A stretch of DNA of 56,069 nt from Isosphaeraceae bacterium (GTDB lineage: Bacteria; Planctomycetota; Planctomycetia; Isosphaerales; Isosphaeraceae), in assembly GCA_031291845.1 (NCBI GenBank), contig JARLIH010000483.1:1-56069 (forward strand), read 5' to 3'. Every line of letters starts with the position of its first letter. Position 1 is the stretch's first letter. Below, in pieces: positions 18,843-28,175 of this stretch. The notes under the pieces were generated by a model, which was not told where the DNA came from, did not search any database, and worked only from the letters and a program-made list of their open reading frames with translations. Made by a program: the position numbers and the translations under genes.

Positions 18843-20672
18843 TTAAACGCTTACTTTCTTACCGCTACCGCGCTCCGCCCGCTTGCGCCCTTCCTCGGTC
18901 AGCTCCTTCTTGCGGAGGCGGATCTTCGACGGGGTGATCTCGACCAACTCGTCCGACTCGATGTACTCGAGCGCGATCTCCAGCGTGAGCAGCCGGGGCG
19001 GTTTCAGGAGGACGTTCTTGTCCGAGCCCGAGGCCCGCATGTTGGGGAGCTTCTTTTCCTTGCAGGGGTTCACCACCATGTCGTCGCCGCGCGCGTTCTC
19101 ACCGATGATCATTCCCTGGTAGATCTCATCCCCGGGCTCGACGAACATCGTGCCGCGCTGCTGGAGGTTGTCGAGCGAATACGCAACCGCAACGCCCCGG
19201 ACCATGCTCACCATCACCCCGTTCGCCCGGCGCGGGATGTCGCCGCGCAGGGGCTGGTAATCGTGAAAGTTGTGGTGCATGATCGCCTCGCCCTGCGTCC
19301 CGCTCATGAGGCGGTTCCTCAGGCCAAGCAGACCCCGGGCGGGAATCAGAAACTCGAGGTGCGCGTACGCCCCCTTCACGTCCATCTTCGTCATCTCGCC
19401 ACGCCGCGCACCGACCAGTTCCATCACCGGTCCCATCTGCCCCTGCGGCACGTCCACGACCAGGTACTCATACGGCTCGTGGTCGATCCCGTTGAAGCGC
19501 TTGACGATCACCTCGGGCTTGCCGACCGCCAGCTCATAGCCCTCCCGGCGCATCGTTTCGATGAGCACCGAGAGATGCAAGAGCCCGCGTCCGGAGACCT
19601 TGAACGAGTCACGCTCCTCCGTCGGCTCGACGCGCAGGGCCACGTTGGATTGTAGCTCGCGGTCCAGCCGCTCCTTGAGGTGGCGCGACGTGAGGTACTG
19701 CCCCTCACCAGTCAGCGGTGAGTCGTTGACGGTGAAAAGCATGCCCAGGGTCGGCTCGCCGACCTCGATACGGGGCAGGGCGGTGGGCTTCTCGAAGTCG
19801 GCGATCGTGTCGCCGATGTCCACGTTCGCGAGCCCGACCACAGCAACCACGTCCCCGGCCTCGGCCTCGGGGATTTCGACCCGGCCGAGCTTGTCGAAGA
19901 CGAGCACGCTGTCGATCGTCCCCGGCTGATTGACATTCCCCGCCTTCATCAGCACGGCCCTTTGCCCGCGCTTGATGCGGCCCGAGCGGATGCGGCCAAT
20001 TGCAATTCGGCCGACGTACTCCGAGAAATCGAGCGTGGTGCACAGGAGTTGAAGCGGAGAATCTGGGTCAACCTCGGGACCTGGGACCTTCTCGACGATC
20101 AGGTCGAAGAGCGGCTGGATGTCGCCGCTGGTCGCATGCGGGTCGTGCGAGGCGAAGCCTCCCTTGCCGGAGGCGAAGATGTACGGAAAATCAAGCTGGC
20201 GCTCGTCGGCCCCGAGCTCCACGAACGTGTCGAACACCTCGTTCAAGACTTCGTCCGGGCGCGCGTCGGGGCGATCGATCTTGTTGATGACGACGATCGG
20301 GCAAATCTTGTTCGCAAAGGCCTTGCGCAGTACAAACTTGGTCTGCGGCATCGGCCCCTCGAACGCGTCGACGAGCACGAGCGCCCCGTCGGCCATCTGG
20401 AGCGTCCGTTCGACCTCGCCGCCGAAGTCCGCGTGTCCTGGGGTGTCGATCAGGTTAATCTTGGTCGAGCCGTAAGTGATGGCGATGTTCTTGGCCAGGA
20501 TCGTGATGCCTCGCTCGCGTTCGAGGTCATTCGAGTCGAGGATGCACTTGCCCTGGAGCTCACTGGCACGGAACTGGCCGCACTGGCGGAGCATGACGTC
20601 CACCAGAGTGGTTTTGCCGTGATCGACGTGGGCGATGATCGCCACGTTCCGGATGTCGTCGCGTCTGGTCAT
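18843..20672 (-). CDS. typA: GTP-binding protein TypA/BipA
   Basis: A 609-residue translational GTPase. G motifs are complete: AHVDHGKTT (P loop), ERGITI, DTPGHADFGGEVER (G3) and NKIDRPDARP (G4). EF-G-like domains III and V and the BipA-specific C-terminus follow, ending with a basic tail. TypA binds ribosomes and acts in assembly and stress adaptation. The start is Met 20672 (MTRRDDIRNVAII); the longer open frame to 20861 lacks family similarity. It is divergent from the antiporter gene, with a 335-base gap between them. Confidence 0.95.
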   Translation of the reverse strand: MTRRDDIRNVAIIAHVDHGKTTLVDVMLRQCGQFRASELQGKCILDSNDLERERGITILAKNIAITYGSTKINLIDTPGHADFGGEVERTLQMADGALVLVDAFEGPMPQTKFVLRKAFANKICPIVVINKIDRPDARPDEVLNEVFDTFVELGADERQLDFPYIFASGKGGFASHDPHATSGDIQPLFDLIVEKVPGPEVDPDSPLQLLCTTLDFSEYVGRIAIGRIRSGRIKRGQRAVLMKAGNVNQPGTIDSVLVFDKLGRVEIPEAEAGDVVAVVGLANVDIGDTIADFEKPTALPRIEVGEPTLGMLFTVNDSPLTGEGQYLTSRHLKERLDRELQSNVALRVEPTEERDSFKVSGRGLLHLSVLIETMRREGYELAVGKPEVIVKRFNGIDHEPYEYLVVDVPQGQMGPVMELVGARRGEMTKMDVKGAYAHLEFLIPARGLLGLRNRLMSGTQGEAIMHHNFHDYQPLRGDIPRRANGVMVSMVRGVAVAYSLDNLQQRGTMFVEPGDEIYQGMIIGENARGDDMVVNPCKEKKLPNMRASGSDKNVLLKPPRLLTLEIALEYIESDELVEITPSKIRLRKKELTEEGRKRAERGSGKKVSV

Positions 20673-20879
20673 TGGGGGTCCGTCCGCCAAAGGGATCGGC
20701 GGGCCTAGGTAGGAGATGGACGTACGGCGAGCACTGCCGGAAGGAGTCCTTCGAGGTGTAATCATACGGGTTTTTGTCCGTCCGGACAAGCCGAGTTTGA
20801 CGCCAGGCCGGGTTAACTGAACCTTCACAACGAGTTGCGCGCCGGCCTGCGAGTCTGCCACCCGCTTGGGGTATTTGAT

Positions 20880-20904
20880 GTAGGGTGCATTTCATGCACC
20901 CCAC
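20880..20904. repeat. GTAGGGTGCATTTCATGCACCC palindrome
   Basis: Eight-base arms GGGTGCAT and ATGCACCC around TTC, a half-length member of the GTAGGGTGCAT family. It sits in the 335-base gap (20673-21007) between the divergent typA and antiporter genes. The rest of the gap must hold both promoters, but I see no strong match. Confidence 0.75.
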
Positions 20905-21007
20905 AAAATCTTGCTCGCAGGCGTGACGGCGGCTAGAACGGTAGCGCTCTCCCTCCCGACCCATGCCTTTTTCGACCTCACCGTATTCGTGGAGAGAGAT
21001 GCGACTG

Positions 21008-22231
21008 ATGGAACATCTCGACGTCGCTCGGCTTCTGGGCACGCTCGCCGTCATGCTCGGCGCGGCGAAGCTGCTCGGCGCGGCGGCCTTGCGGCTCGGA
21101 CAACCCGCGGTCCTTGGCGAGCTCGTGGCCGGCGTGCTCCTGGGGTCATCCGTCCTTGGCCTGGTCGACACCCATGAAAGTGCCATTCAGGCCATGGCCG
21201 AAATCGGCGTCGTGCTGCTCCTGTTCGCGATCGGGCTGGAGACGGACCTCCGGAAGCTCGTGCGCGTCGGCGGGGCGTCTGCGCTCGTGGCCCTGGTGGG
21301 GGTCGCGCTCCCGTTCGCCCTCGGGTATCTGGTCTGCCGGCTGCTCGCCTTGCCGAACCTCGTGGCGATCGTCTCGGGTGCAGCTCTCACGGCGACCAGC
21401 GTCGGCATCACGGCGAGGGTGCTCACGGACCTGGGCCGGTTGCAGGACCCGGAGAGCCAGATCATCCTCGGCGCCGCCGTGATCGACGACGTGATCGGCC
21501 TGGTGATCCTCACGGTCGTATCCGAGCTGGCCGACGGACAGAGGATCACACCGGGCGGTGTGACGCGGATCACGGCGATCGCCTTTGGCTTCCTGATCGC
21601 GACGCTGCTGCTCGGCCGATTCCTCGTGCCGGCGCTCTTCCGCTGGACCGAGCACTTGAAGCTGCCAGGGACGTCGATTGTCTCGGCCGTCGTGCTCGCA
21701 TTCGGGCTGGCCTGGCTCGCCGACCGTTCGGGCTCGGCCCTGATCATCGGCGCCTTTGCCGCCGGCTTGCTCCTGGCGGGCACCCCGCACGTGCACCAGG
21801 TCGAGCGCGGCATCAGCGCTCTGGGGCACTTTTTCGTGCCGCTCTTCTTCATCTCGGTCGGCGCGGCGGTGGACGTCAAAGCCCTCAACCCGCTGGACCC
21901 GGCCAATCACACGACGCTACGGGTCGGTGCCCTGCTGATCGCCGCCGCCGTCGCGGGCAAGTTCGCCGCAGGCTTCGCCCCGTGGTGGTTTCGCGGGCGC
22001 AAGGAGGTCATCGGCGTCGGCATGATCCCCCGCGGCGAGGTCGGCCTGATCTTTGCCCAGATGGGACTCTCGGGCGGCGTGCTCGACGCCGGGCTCTTCG
22101 GCGCAATTACCATGATGGTCCTCGTGACCACATTCCTCGCGCCGCCACTCTTGCGCGTCCTGTTCAAGCCGCCGACGGGCGCTACCACGACGGCCGGCGA
22201 CGGCTGCAGCGACATTCTCGACGTCAATTAG
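21008..22231 (+). CDS. Cation:proton antiporter (CPA2 family)
   Basis: A 407-residue polytopic membrane protein with ~12 hydrophobic helices, of the Na+(K+)/H+ exchanger type. Features are QPAVLGELVAGVLLG in helix 2, LLLFAIGLETDL, GAALTATSVGITARVL, and GAAVIDDVIGLVIL with the Asp pair of the ion site. There is no TrkA-N domain, so it is the short KefB-like form. The start at 21008 has GAGAGAG about 9 bases upstream; 20999 is an alternative. Its stop overlaps the convergent treS stop by 8 bases. Confidence 0.9.
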   Translation: MEHLDVARLLGTLAVMLGAAKLLGAAALRLGQPAVLGELVAGVLLGSSVLGLVDTHESAIQAMAEIGVVLLLFAIGLETDLRKLVRVGGASALVALVGVALPFALGYLVCRLLALPNLVAIVSGAALTATSVGITARVLTDLGRLQDPESQIILGAAVIDDVIGLVILTVVSELADGQRITPGGVTRITAIAFGFLIATLLLGRFLVPALFRWTEHLKLPGTSIVSAVVLAFGLAWLADRSGSALIIGAFAAGLLLAGTPHVHQVERGISALGHFFVPLFFISVGAAVDVKALNPLDPANHTTLRVGALLIAAAVAGKFAAGFAPWWFRGRKEVIGVGMIPRGEVGLIFAQMGLSGGVLDAGLFGAITMMVLVTTFLAPPLLRVLFKPPTGATTTAGDGCSDILDVN

Positions 22232-23885
22232 CCGCTTCCGTCCCCGCCTGCGGGTTCTCCAGCCGGAACCAGTAGAACCCGTGCGGCCCGAGGGTGAGTA
22301 TGTACGGAAACCCGCCGATCTTCGGAAAGGGGGTGTTGCCGATGATCTCGATGGGCGTTGCCCCTTGCCAGGAACTCAGCTCCAGCTCCGCGGGCTGGGC
22401 GAAGCGCGACAGATTGTTGACGATCAACACCACTTGATCCTGGTAACGCCGCACGTAGGCGACGACCCGCGAGTTCGCGCAGGGGACGAACTCGAGCGTC
22501 CCCCGGCCGAAAACCCGGTGCTCCTTGCGCACCTGGATGAGGCGTCTCAGCCAGTTCAGGAGCGAAGTGGGCGAGCGCAACTGCGCCTCGACGTTGACCG
22601 ACTGATAGTTGTAGATCGGATCGAGACTGACGGGCTGATAAAGCGCCGAGGGGTCGGCGCGAGAAAACCCGGCGTTGCGGTCCCCCGTCCACTGCATGGG
22701 CGTGCGCACGCCGTTGCGGTCGCCCAGATGGATGTTGTCCCCCATGCGAATCTCGTCGCCGTAGTAGAGCACCGGGCTCCCCGGCAGCGTCAATAGCAGG
22801 CTGTACAGCAGCTCCATCTGCTTGCGGCCGTTGTCGATCAGCGGGGCGAGGCGGCGCCGGATGCCGAGATTCAAGCGCATCCGCGGATCCTTAGCGTACT
22901 CAGTATACATGTAGTCGCGCTCCTCGTCTGTAACCATTTCGAGGGTGAGCTCGTCGTGGTTCCGCAGGAACAGCGCCCACTGGCAGTTGGACGGGATCGC
23001 GGGCATCTGGTTCATGATGTCGATGATCGGCCGCTGGTCCTCCCGCCGAATCGCCATGAACAGCCGGGGCATCAGCGGAAAGTTGAAGGCCATGTGGAAC
23101 TCGTCGCCATCGCCGAAATACGGTAGGAGATCGCTGGGCCACTGGTTCGCCTCGGCCAAGAGGAGCGTGCCCGGGTAGCGCTCGTCGACGAATCGCCGCA
23201 TCTGCTTGAGGAAGCCGTGGGTCTCCGGCAGGTTCTCACAACTGGTCCCTTCGCGCTCGTACAGGTACGGGACGGCGTCGACGCGGAAGCCGTCGATGCC
23301 CCGATCGAGCCAGAAGGCCATGATGTCGAGCATCTCCTGGCAGACGGCCGGGTTCTCGTAGTTCAGGTCGGGCTGGTGGCTGAAGAAGCGGTGCCAGAAG
23401 TACTGCCGGGCTACAGGGTCCCAGGTCCAGTTTGACTGCTCGGTATCGCGAAAGATGATGCGGACGCCGCGGTATTTTTCGTCCGTGTCGCTCCACACGT
23501 AGTAGTCGCGCTTTGGCGAGCTCGGGTCTCTGCGCGCCTCCTGAAACCATGGGTGCTGGTCGGACGTGTGGTTGACCACGAGGTCGGCGATGATCCGGAT
23601 CCCTCGGGCGTGCGCGGCTTTCGTGAGCGCCTCGAAGTCCTCGACCGTGCCGATCGTCGGATGGATGCGCCGGAAGTCGGCGATATCGTACCCGTCGTCT
23701 TTCAGGGGTGAGGGATAGATGGGCATCAGCCAGAGGCAGTCGACGCCGAGGTCCTGAAAGTAGTCGAGCTTGGCCGTGAGCCCCTGGAGGTCCCCGTTGC
23801 CGTCGTTATTGGCGTCGAAGAAACCCCGAACATAGACCTCGTAAAAGACCGCGTCCATGTACCACAACGGGTCGGGCTTGTTCAT
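22224..23885 (-). CDS. treS: Trehalose synthase (maltose alpha-D-glucosyltransferase)
   Basis: A 553-residue GH13 enzyme matching TreS, which converts maltose to trehalose. It starts PLWYMDAVFYEVYVRGFFD. The catalytic motifs are DGFRVDAVPYL (nucleophile Asp), LLLAEANQWP (acid Glu) and FLRNHDELTLE (transition-state Asp), with NHTSDQHPWF earlier. There is no fused maltokinase. Role: osmolyte trehalose or glycogen-linked maltose metabolism. Met 23885 is chosen because the upstream open frame is non-homologous. Other GH13 enzymes are possible, but the motif set favours TreS. Confidence 0.88.
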   Translation of the reverse strand: MNKPDPLWYMDAVFYEVYVRGFFDANNDGNGDLQGLTAKLDYFQDLGVDCLWLMPIYPSPLKDDGYDIADFRRIHPTIGTVEDFEALTKAAHARGIRIIADLVVNHTSDQHPWFQEARRDPSSPKRDYYVWSDTDEKYRGVRIIFRDTEQSNWTWDPVARQYFWHRFFSHQPDLNYENPAVCQEMLDIMAFWLDRGIDGFRVDAVPYLYEREGTSCENLPETHGFLKQMRRFVDERYPGTLLLAEANQWPSDLLPYFGDGDEFHMAFNFPLMPRLFMAIRREDQRPIIDIMNQMPAIPSNCQWALFLRNHDELTLEMVTDEERDYMYTEYAKDPRMRLNLGIRRRLAPLIDNGRKQMELLYSLLLTLPGSPVLYYGDEIRMGDNIHLGDRNGVRTPMQWTGDRNAGFSRADPSALYQPVSLDPIYNYQSVNVEAQLRSPTSLLNWLRRLIQVRKEHRVFGRGTLEFVPCANSRVVAYVRRYQDQVVLIVNNLSRFAQPAELELSSWQGATPIEIIGNTPFPKIGGFPYILTLGPHGFYWFRLENPQAGTEAAN

Positions 23886-24192
23886 CTCGGAACTCTCTCG
23901 GAGGACGCACGCCGCTCGGGACCGACGCGACCGGGCGTGCTTGCGACGGCACCCCATCGTCTCCGAGCGCACGCGGATATGCGAGGTTCCCATGCATCTT
24001 CAGTTCCAGGCCGCGGTTTTTTCAACGACGTGACAGGCGGCCACGGGTCAGGCGCGGAACGGTGGCGATCGCTTGCTTTGGCATCAAAACGGAACGTGGC
24101 CAGGTCGTCCGCTGGGGAGACATGGGACAAATAGAGAGTTCGTGCTAAACTTTGACGGTAAGACGCCGTCATACACCCTGGAGTCGACACCG
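23886..24192. other. Divergent intergenic region
   Basis: A 307-base gap between treS (minus) and the small secreted protein gene (plus). It should contain the promoters of both, but I find no clear -35/-10 pair, repeat or RNA gene. Confidence 0.4.
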
Positions 24193-24543
24193 ATGAGAGG
24201 CTTGTGCTGCGCGATCGCGTTCGTTGTGGCGGTTTTGGGATCGGGGCGTGCCGAGGCCCAGGTCGTGGTTCGCAACGTCGCGCCCGTCTGGGCGCCCCCA
24301 GGCTTCGCTCCCGCGGCGCCAGCGACCACCACGTATTCCTCAGCTTACTCCGTGCCCTACAGCTATTACGCAGCCTGGCCCAACTGGCCCGCGCGCGGGT
24401 ACGTGGGCTACGGACCGAACGACATCTTTCCGTACTACGGCCGCCCGTACGGGCACGTCTACGACCTGTGGACCTGGCCGTCGCTGAGCGAGTCGTACTA
24501 CGGCGGAACGCTCGCCCGGTACTACTACCCGCCCGTGCGCTAG
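24193..24543 (+). CDS. Secreted Tyr/Pro-rich hypothetical protein
   Basis: A 116-residue protein with a clear signal peptide (MRGLCCAIAFVVAVLGSGRAEAQ, cleavage after AEA). The mature part is rich in Tyr, Pro, Ala and Trp (YSYYAAWPNWPARGYVGYG, YYGRPYGHVYDLW), of low complexity. It is probably an envelope or surface protein; function unknown. The start at 24193 is supported by the signal peptide. Confidence 0.65.
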   Translation: MRGLCCAIAFVVAVLGSGRAEAQVVVRNVAPVWAPPGFAPAAPATTTYSSAYSVPYSYYAAWPNWPARGYVGYGPNDIFPYYGRPYGHVYDLWTWPSLSESYYGGTLARYYYPPVR

Positions 24544-24563
24544 TTGCCGATTTCCGCCACGTT

Positions 24564-24605
24564 GTAGGGTGCATGAAATGCACTGCGGCGTTCCACGCAC
24601 CCTCC
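24564..24605. repeat. GTAGGGTGCATGAAATGCAC palindrome, degenerate
   Basis: The left arm GTAGGGTGCATGAAATGCA is intact; the right arm (TTCCACGCACCCTCC) has several changes. It lies between the secreted protein gene and msrA, 20 bases after the former's stop. Confidence 0.7.
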
Positions 24606-24701
24606 AACGACGCCGGCTCGCCCCCCTACGAAACGTCGATCGCGGCAGAGCAGAGGATGGTCGCCCTGAAACGGGATAACGGACCCGGGATCCGTCATCC
24701 G

Positions 24702-25175
24702 TCATAAGAACGCGCAGCCGTGCCCGCCGTGCTTCTCGAAATACCGCTGGTGGTACTCTTCCGCCGGATAGAACGGTGCGGCGGGGACGATCTCCGTGAC
24801 GACCGGCCGGTGGAACCGGCCGCTGGCGTCGAGTGCGGCACGGGATGCAACGGCTGCGGCATGCTGTGCGCTGTCGTGGAAAAAGATTACGGATCGATAT
24901 TGCGACCCCACGTCAAAACCTTGCCGGTTAGGCGTCGTCGGGTCGTGGACCTTCCAGAACATGTCGAGCAATTGTTGATACGAGACGTGGGCCGGGTCGT
25001 ACTCGACCTGCACGACCTCGGCGTGGCCGGTGGTGTCTGAGCAAACGTCTTCATAGGTCGGGTCGGGAGTCTTTCCTCCGGCGTACCCGACCGCGGTTCG
25101 AACGACTCCCGGAATGCGGCGGAACGCCTCCTCGACTCCCCAAAAACAACCCGCGCCGAACGTCGCCTTCGACAT
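24702..25175 (-). CDS. msrA: Peptide-methionine (S)-S-oxide reductase
   Basis: A 157-residue MsrA. It has the catalytic GAGCFWGVEEAFR motif near the N-terminus, VGYAGGKTPDPTYEDVC, GHAEVVQVEYDP and FWKVHDPT. The C-terminal GHGCAFL supplies a resolving Cys. It reduces methionine-S-sulfoxide in damaged proteins. Met 25175 is the start, as the upstream open frame to 25289 has no similarity. It is followed upstream by the acyltransferase gene in the same direction. Confidence 0.93.
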   Translation of the reverse strand: MSKATFGAGCFWGVEEAFRRIPGVVRTAVGYAGGKTPDPTYEDVCSDTTGHAEVVQVEYDPAHVSYQQLLDMFWKVHDPTTPNRQGFDVGSQYRSVIFFHDSAQHAAAVASRAALDASGRFHRPVVTEIVPAAPFYPAEEYHQRYFEKHGGHGCAFL

Positions 25176-25285
25176 GCGGTCCCCTTTCCGGGCCAAGCAC
25201 CCAGGCACGTCTACGATGAGGGATTCTCCCCTCTTGATTTCTACTCCGCCACCCACGCGGCGACAAGCGCGGGCAGCGGGGTCCA

Positions 25286-26242
25286 TCAATGATTCCCGGA
25301 AGTAACCTGAGCGAGCCGGTCCGAGGAACGGCCCTGGTAGCCCCAGAAGAAGTAGTCGTTGCTCTGCTCCGGGTACGCCAGCACGTGTTCCTCAACGGCG
25401 GCGAGCGCCCGTCGCACCCATTCCTGGCCCTGCCCCGGTCGACGCGCATCGGGTGGAACGTGATAGGGGTCGTGGAACTCCAGGTGGTGGATCCCCGACT
25501 CGTCGAGCCGGCAGAACGCCGGCACCACGGCCGCGCCGGTGATGGCGGCCAGATTCACCCACGTCGTGGCGAAGCTCCCCACGCGACCAAGGAACTCGAC
25601 GTGCGCGGCCCTCGGGTCGACCGACCGGACATCGCTCGCCAGCATGAGCACCATCCCGGCATTCAAGACGCGCGCGGCATGGAGGATCCGCGCGGCCGAT
25701 TCCGACACTTCCCCCCGGCGCGACAGAAACAGGCCGTCTTGCCCGAGCGGCCCGTCGGAACGGAGCTGGCGGCCCAGGTAGGTCGACACGTTCCGTGGGC
25801 GCTCCCCGAACCAGCGCGCGGAATACCCCTGGCGGAGCATCCAGTGCGCGATCATCACGTGCGAGCCGAAGTGGTTCGCGAGCAGAATCACCCCCTTCCC
25901 GCGGGCGACCGCGGCGTCGAGGTGGTCACGCCCCCGAACGTCGAACAACAGGCGTACTCGGGCATCGGATCTCCCCTCGAGCAGCCGGTCGCGCACCCTC
26001 CAGCGGTACGTCTGACGGGCCAGCGACCGGCTGACCTGCCGCACGTCCCAGTCCTGCCCGAGCCGCTGGGCGTTCGCCGCCACGGCGGTCTCCTACTCGC
26101 GGGCCTGGTTCGGCACCACGAGCAGGTCGAGACGCCCCATCACGCCGAGCAGCCGGTATGCGAGCCGGTACGGCAATACCCGCAGGACGGGGAAGACGAC
26201 CTGCAAGACGACCTTGTGCACGATCATCCAGCGCTGCCACAT
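25286..26242 (-). pseudogene. LpxL-like lysophospholipid acyltransferase split by TAG
   Basis: One frame runs from Met 26242 to the stop at 25286 but is interrupted by TAG at 26093-26095. The first 49 residues (MWQRWMIVHKVVLQVVFPVL onward) are the membrane-anchoring N-terminus typical of LpxL/HtrB proteins. The main part has ILLANHFGSHV, the expected HxxxD/H-type acyltransferase motif. GTG 26083, three codons after the stop, has AGGAG at good spacing, so a 265-residue protein without the anchor could be made. Whether this is a broken gene or two coupled cistrons is open. It follows KAS III and ACP genes. Confidence 0.7.
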
Positions 26243-26321
26243 GGGCGGGCTCCGGGACAACGTCTGAAGTGGAATGGATCGCGAAACCGGTGGCGGGGGC
26301 TCACGGTCCCGCACCCGCCCC

Positions 26322-27362
26322 TCAAGCGACCGCCTCGGCAATCGCCGCGCCGAACGTCATCCCGCCGCCGAAGGCCGTCAGACCGAGCCGATCGCCGGGC
26401 TGGAGCGTGCCGTTCAGATCCGCCAGCGCGAGCGGTATGCTCGACGACGACGTGTTTCCCACCCCTTGGATGTTGCAGAAGACCCGATCGGCCGGGAGCC
26501 CCAGCTTCTTGCGCACGTCCTGCACGATCCGGCCGTTCGCCTGGTGCGGCACCACCCAGCGCAGGTCGTCCAGGGTCACGCCCGCGTCGTCGCAGGCGCG
26601 CCGGAGCATCGCGATCATTCGCGGTACGGCCTCGCAGTAGACCAGGAGACCGTCCATCGCCAAGGGGGCGGAGTCGCGCGCAGAGAGCCGCAACAGCCGG
26701 CCGGGCTCCCCTTTGGCCGAGATCAACGGCCTGCGCATGCGAAACCGAGGCGCAGCGTCGGACTCAGCTCCCGTCACCAAACTCGCCGACGCCGCGTCGC
26801 CGAAGAGGATCGCCGTGCCGAAGTCGTCCGGGTCGATCACCCGGCTGATCGTCTCCGTGGTCACCACGAGCACCCGCGCCTGGGGATGAGCCAGCGTGTA
26901 GTCGAACGCGGCGGCAAGTGCGTAGAGGTAGCCCGTGCAGGCGGCGTAAATGTCGTACGCGGGCATCTCGCGATCGGGGTCGAGCTCGTACAGGATCAGG
27001 CAGGCCGTGGAGGGCATGATGGTCAGCGGAGTGGTCGTGCAGCAGATCAGGGCGTCGACGTCGTCGAGCGTAAGTCCCTCATCGCGAAGCAGCCGCCGGG
27101 CCGCCTCGACGCCCAGGGTGAGGACCGACTCGTCCGGAGCGAGCCGGCGGCGGCTCTCGATCCCCGTGCGCTGGCGGATGGCATCGGCGTTCTTGCCGGG
27201 GAACCGGGCGGTCAGCGCTTCGTTCGTGAACTCGTCGGAACCGAGCGCGGTGGCGACGGCGGAGAGACCGGCGAATTTCACGCTCGTGGTCGAGGGCCGG
27301 AAGCGAGCGTGAGGCAGGCGGGACGATCGATCGCGGGCGACATCCGGGCGGGATTCCTCCAT
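26322..27362 (-). CDS. 3-oxoacyl-ACP synthase III-like (FabH family)
   Basis: A 346-residue KAS III. The catalytic triad is visible: C142 in YAACTGYLYAL, H274 in VVPHQANGRI and N304 in VGNTSSSSIP. FGGGMTFGA closes the fold. It condenses an acyl-CoA or acyl-ACP with malonyl-ACP. GGAAGGAGAG 8 bases before Met 27362 sets the start. Placement between a dedicated ACP and an acyltransferase suggests synthesis and transfer of a specialised acyl chain rather than general fatty acid initiation, which is inference. Confidence 0.88.
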   Translation of the reverse strand: MEESRPDVARDRSSRLPHARFRPSTTSVKFAGLSAVATALGSDEFTNEALTARFPGKNADAIRQRTGIESRRRLAPDESVLTLGVEAARRLLRDEGLTLDDVDALICCTTTPLTIMPSTACLILYELDPDREMPAYDIYAACTGYLYALAAAFDYTLAHPQARVLVVTTETISRVIDPDDFGTAILFGDAASASLVTGAESDAAPRFRMRRPLISAKGEPGRLLRLSARDSAPLAMDGLLVYCEAVPRMIAMLRRACDDAGVTLDDLRWVVPHQANGRIVQDVRKKLGLPADRVFCNIQGVGNTSSSSIPLALADLNGTLQPGDRLGLTAFGGGMTFGAAIAEAVA

Positions 27363-27473
27363 GAATCCGCTCTCCTTCCAGGGCTGACGGCTCGGTGCGC
27401 GGGGCCTCGGGCTCGCGCAGAGTGGCCCCGGGAGGGTCTATACTGGAAATAGCGGCCGCGGACAAGACCCCTT

Positions 27474-27734
27474 TCAGGCCGCCGCCGAGGTCCCTTGGAG
27501 CCGCTGGACGTGCGCCAGCAGGTCGAACACGGTCCGGAAGTTCCTGACCTCCGGCACGCCGATGGGGATCTGGAGCTGGTCTTCCAGCTTCAGCACGATC
27601 GCCACCAGGTCGAGCGAGTCGAGCCCCAGGTCCTCCACGAGCTGGGAGTCGGCATTGATCGCCAGGCCCCGCACACTCTCGCTCTCCTCGCGAATGGCCT
27701 TCTCGATCGTGTCCAAGAGCATCGAGTCCGTCAC
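27474..27734 (-). CDS. Acyl carrier protein
   Basis: An 86-residue ACP with the phosphopantetheine site LGLDSLDLV (Ser40). It starts at GTG 27734, which has AAGGAGGA at ideal spacing; the open frame upstream to 27857 is not coding. The next gene downstream is KAS III, 111 bases away, then the acyltransferase. This is likely a dedicated carrier for that small cluster; the main acpP may be elsewhere. Confidence 0.88.
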   Translation of the reverse strand: MTDSMLLDTIEKAIREESESVRGLAINADSQLVEDLGLDSLDLVAIVLKLEDQLQIPIGVPEVRNFRTVFDLLAHVQRLQGTSAAA

Positions 27735-28007
27735 GATTCCTCCTTGCCGTTTCGCCGACAGCGCTGTCGTATGTAAGCGATGTCGGACCGGATAATGAGG
27801 GTGGTTCTGGAAGCCGGGGGGGGAATTGACCAGACTTGCTCGGGCCATGCGTTCCACAGTGCGTCGTGGATGCCCTCACTCGACCGTTATCGGCAATCCG
27901 CGACGGCGGCTTGAGCAATTCCGCCAGGGAACTCCTGCCGCCGGTCGCGAAGCAAGGCGCTGGCGCGGCGTTTGGGAGCGGTTTTCCCCATCATCGTTGC
28001 GGCCTTT

Positions 28008-28072
28008 GTGCGCTTCATAAAATGCGCCATCTGCTTGACATGGATGAAGATGGTGCATTTCATGCACCCTAC
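28008..28072. repeat. GTGCATTTCATGCACCCTAC repeat with long loop
   Basis: Arms at 28008-28029 (TGTGCGCTTCATAAAATGCGCC) and 28051-28072 (TGGTGCATTTCATGCACCC) form a degenerate member of the GTAGGGTGCAT family with a 21-base loop. It lies in the 441-base gap between the divergent ACP and def genes; nothing else clear is seen there. Confidence 0.7.
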
Positions 28073-28175
28073 GAAGAGAACACGGATCCGTGAACGGCTT
28101 GAAAACTTGGAAGATCACGGACGGTCCGCTAAGATACGATGAAATCCGTTGGCGCATTTTCTTCGGAGTGCCGTC

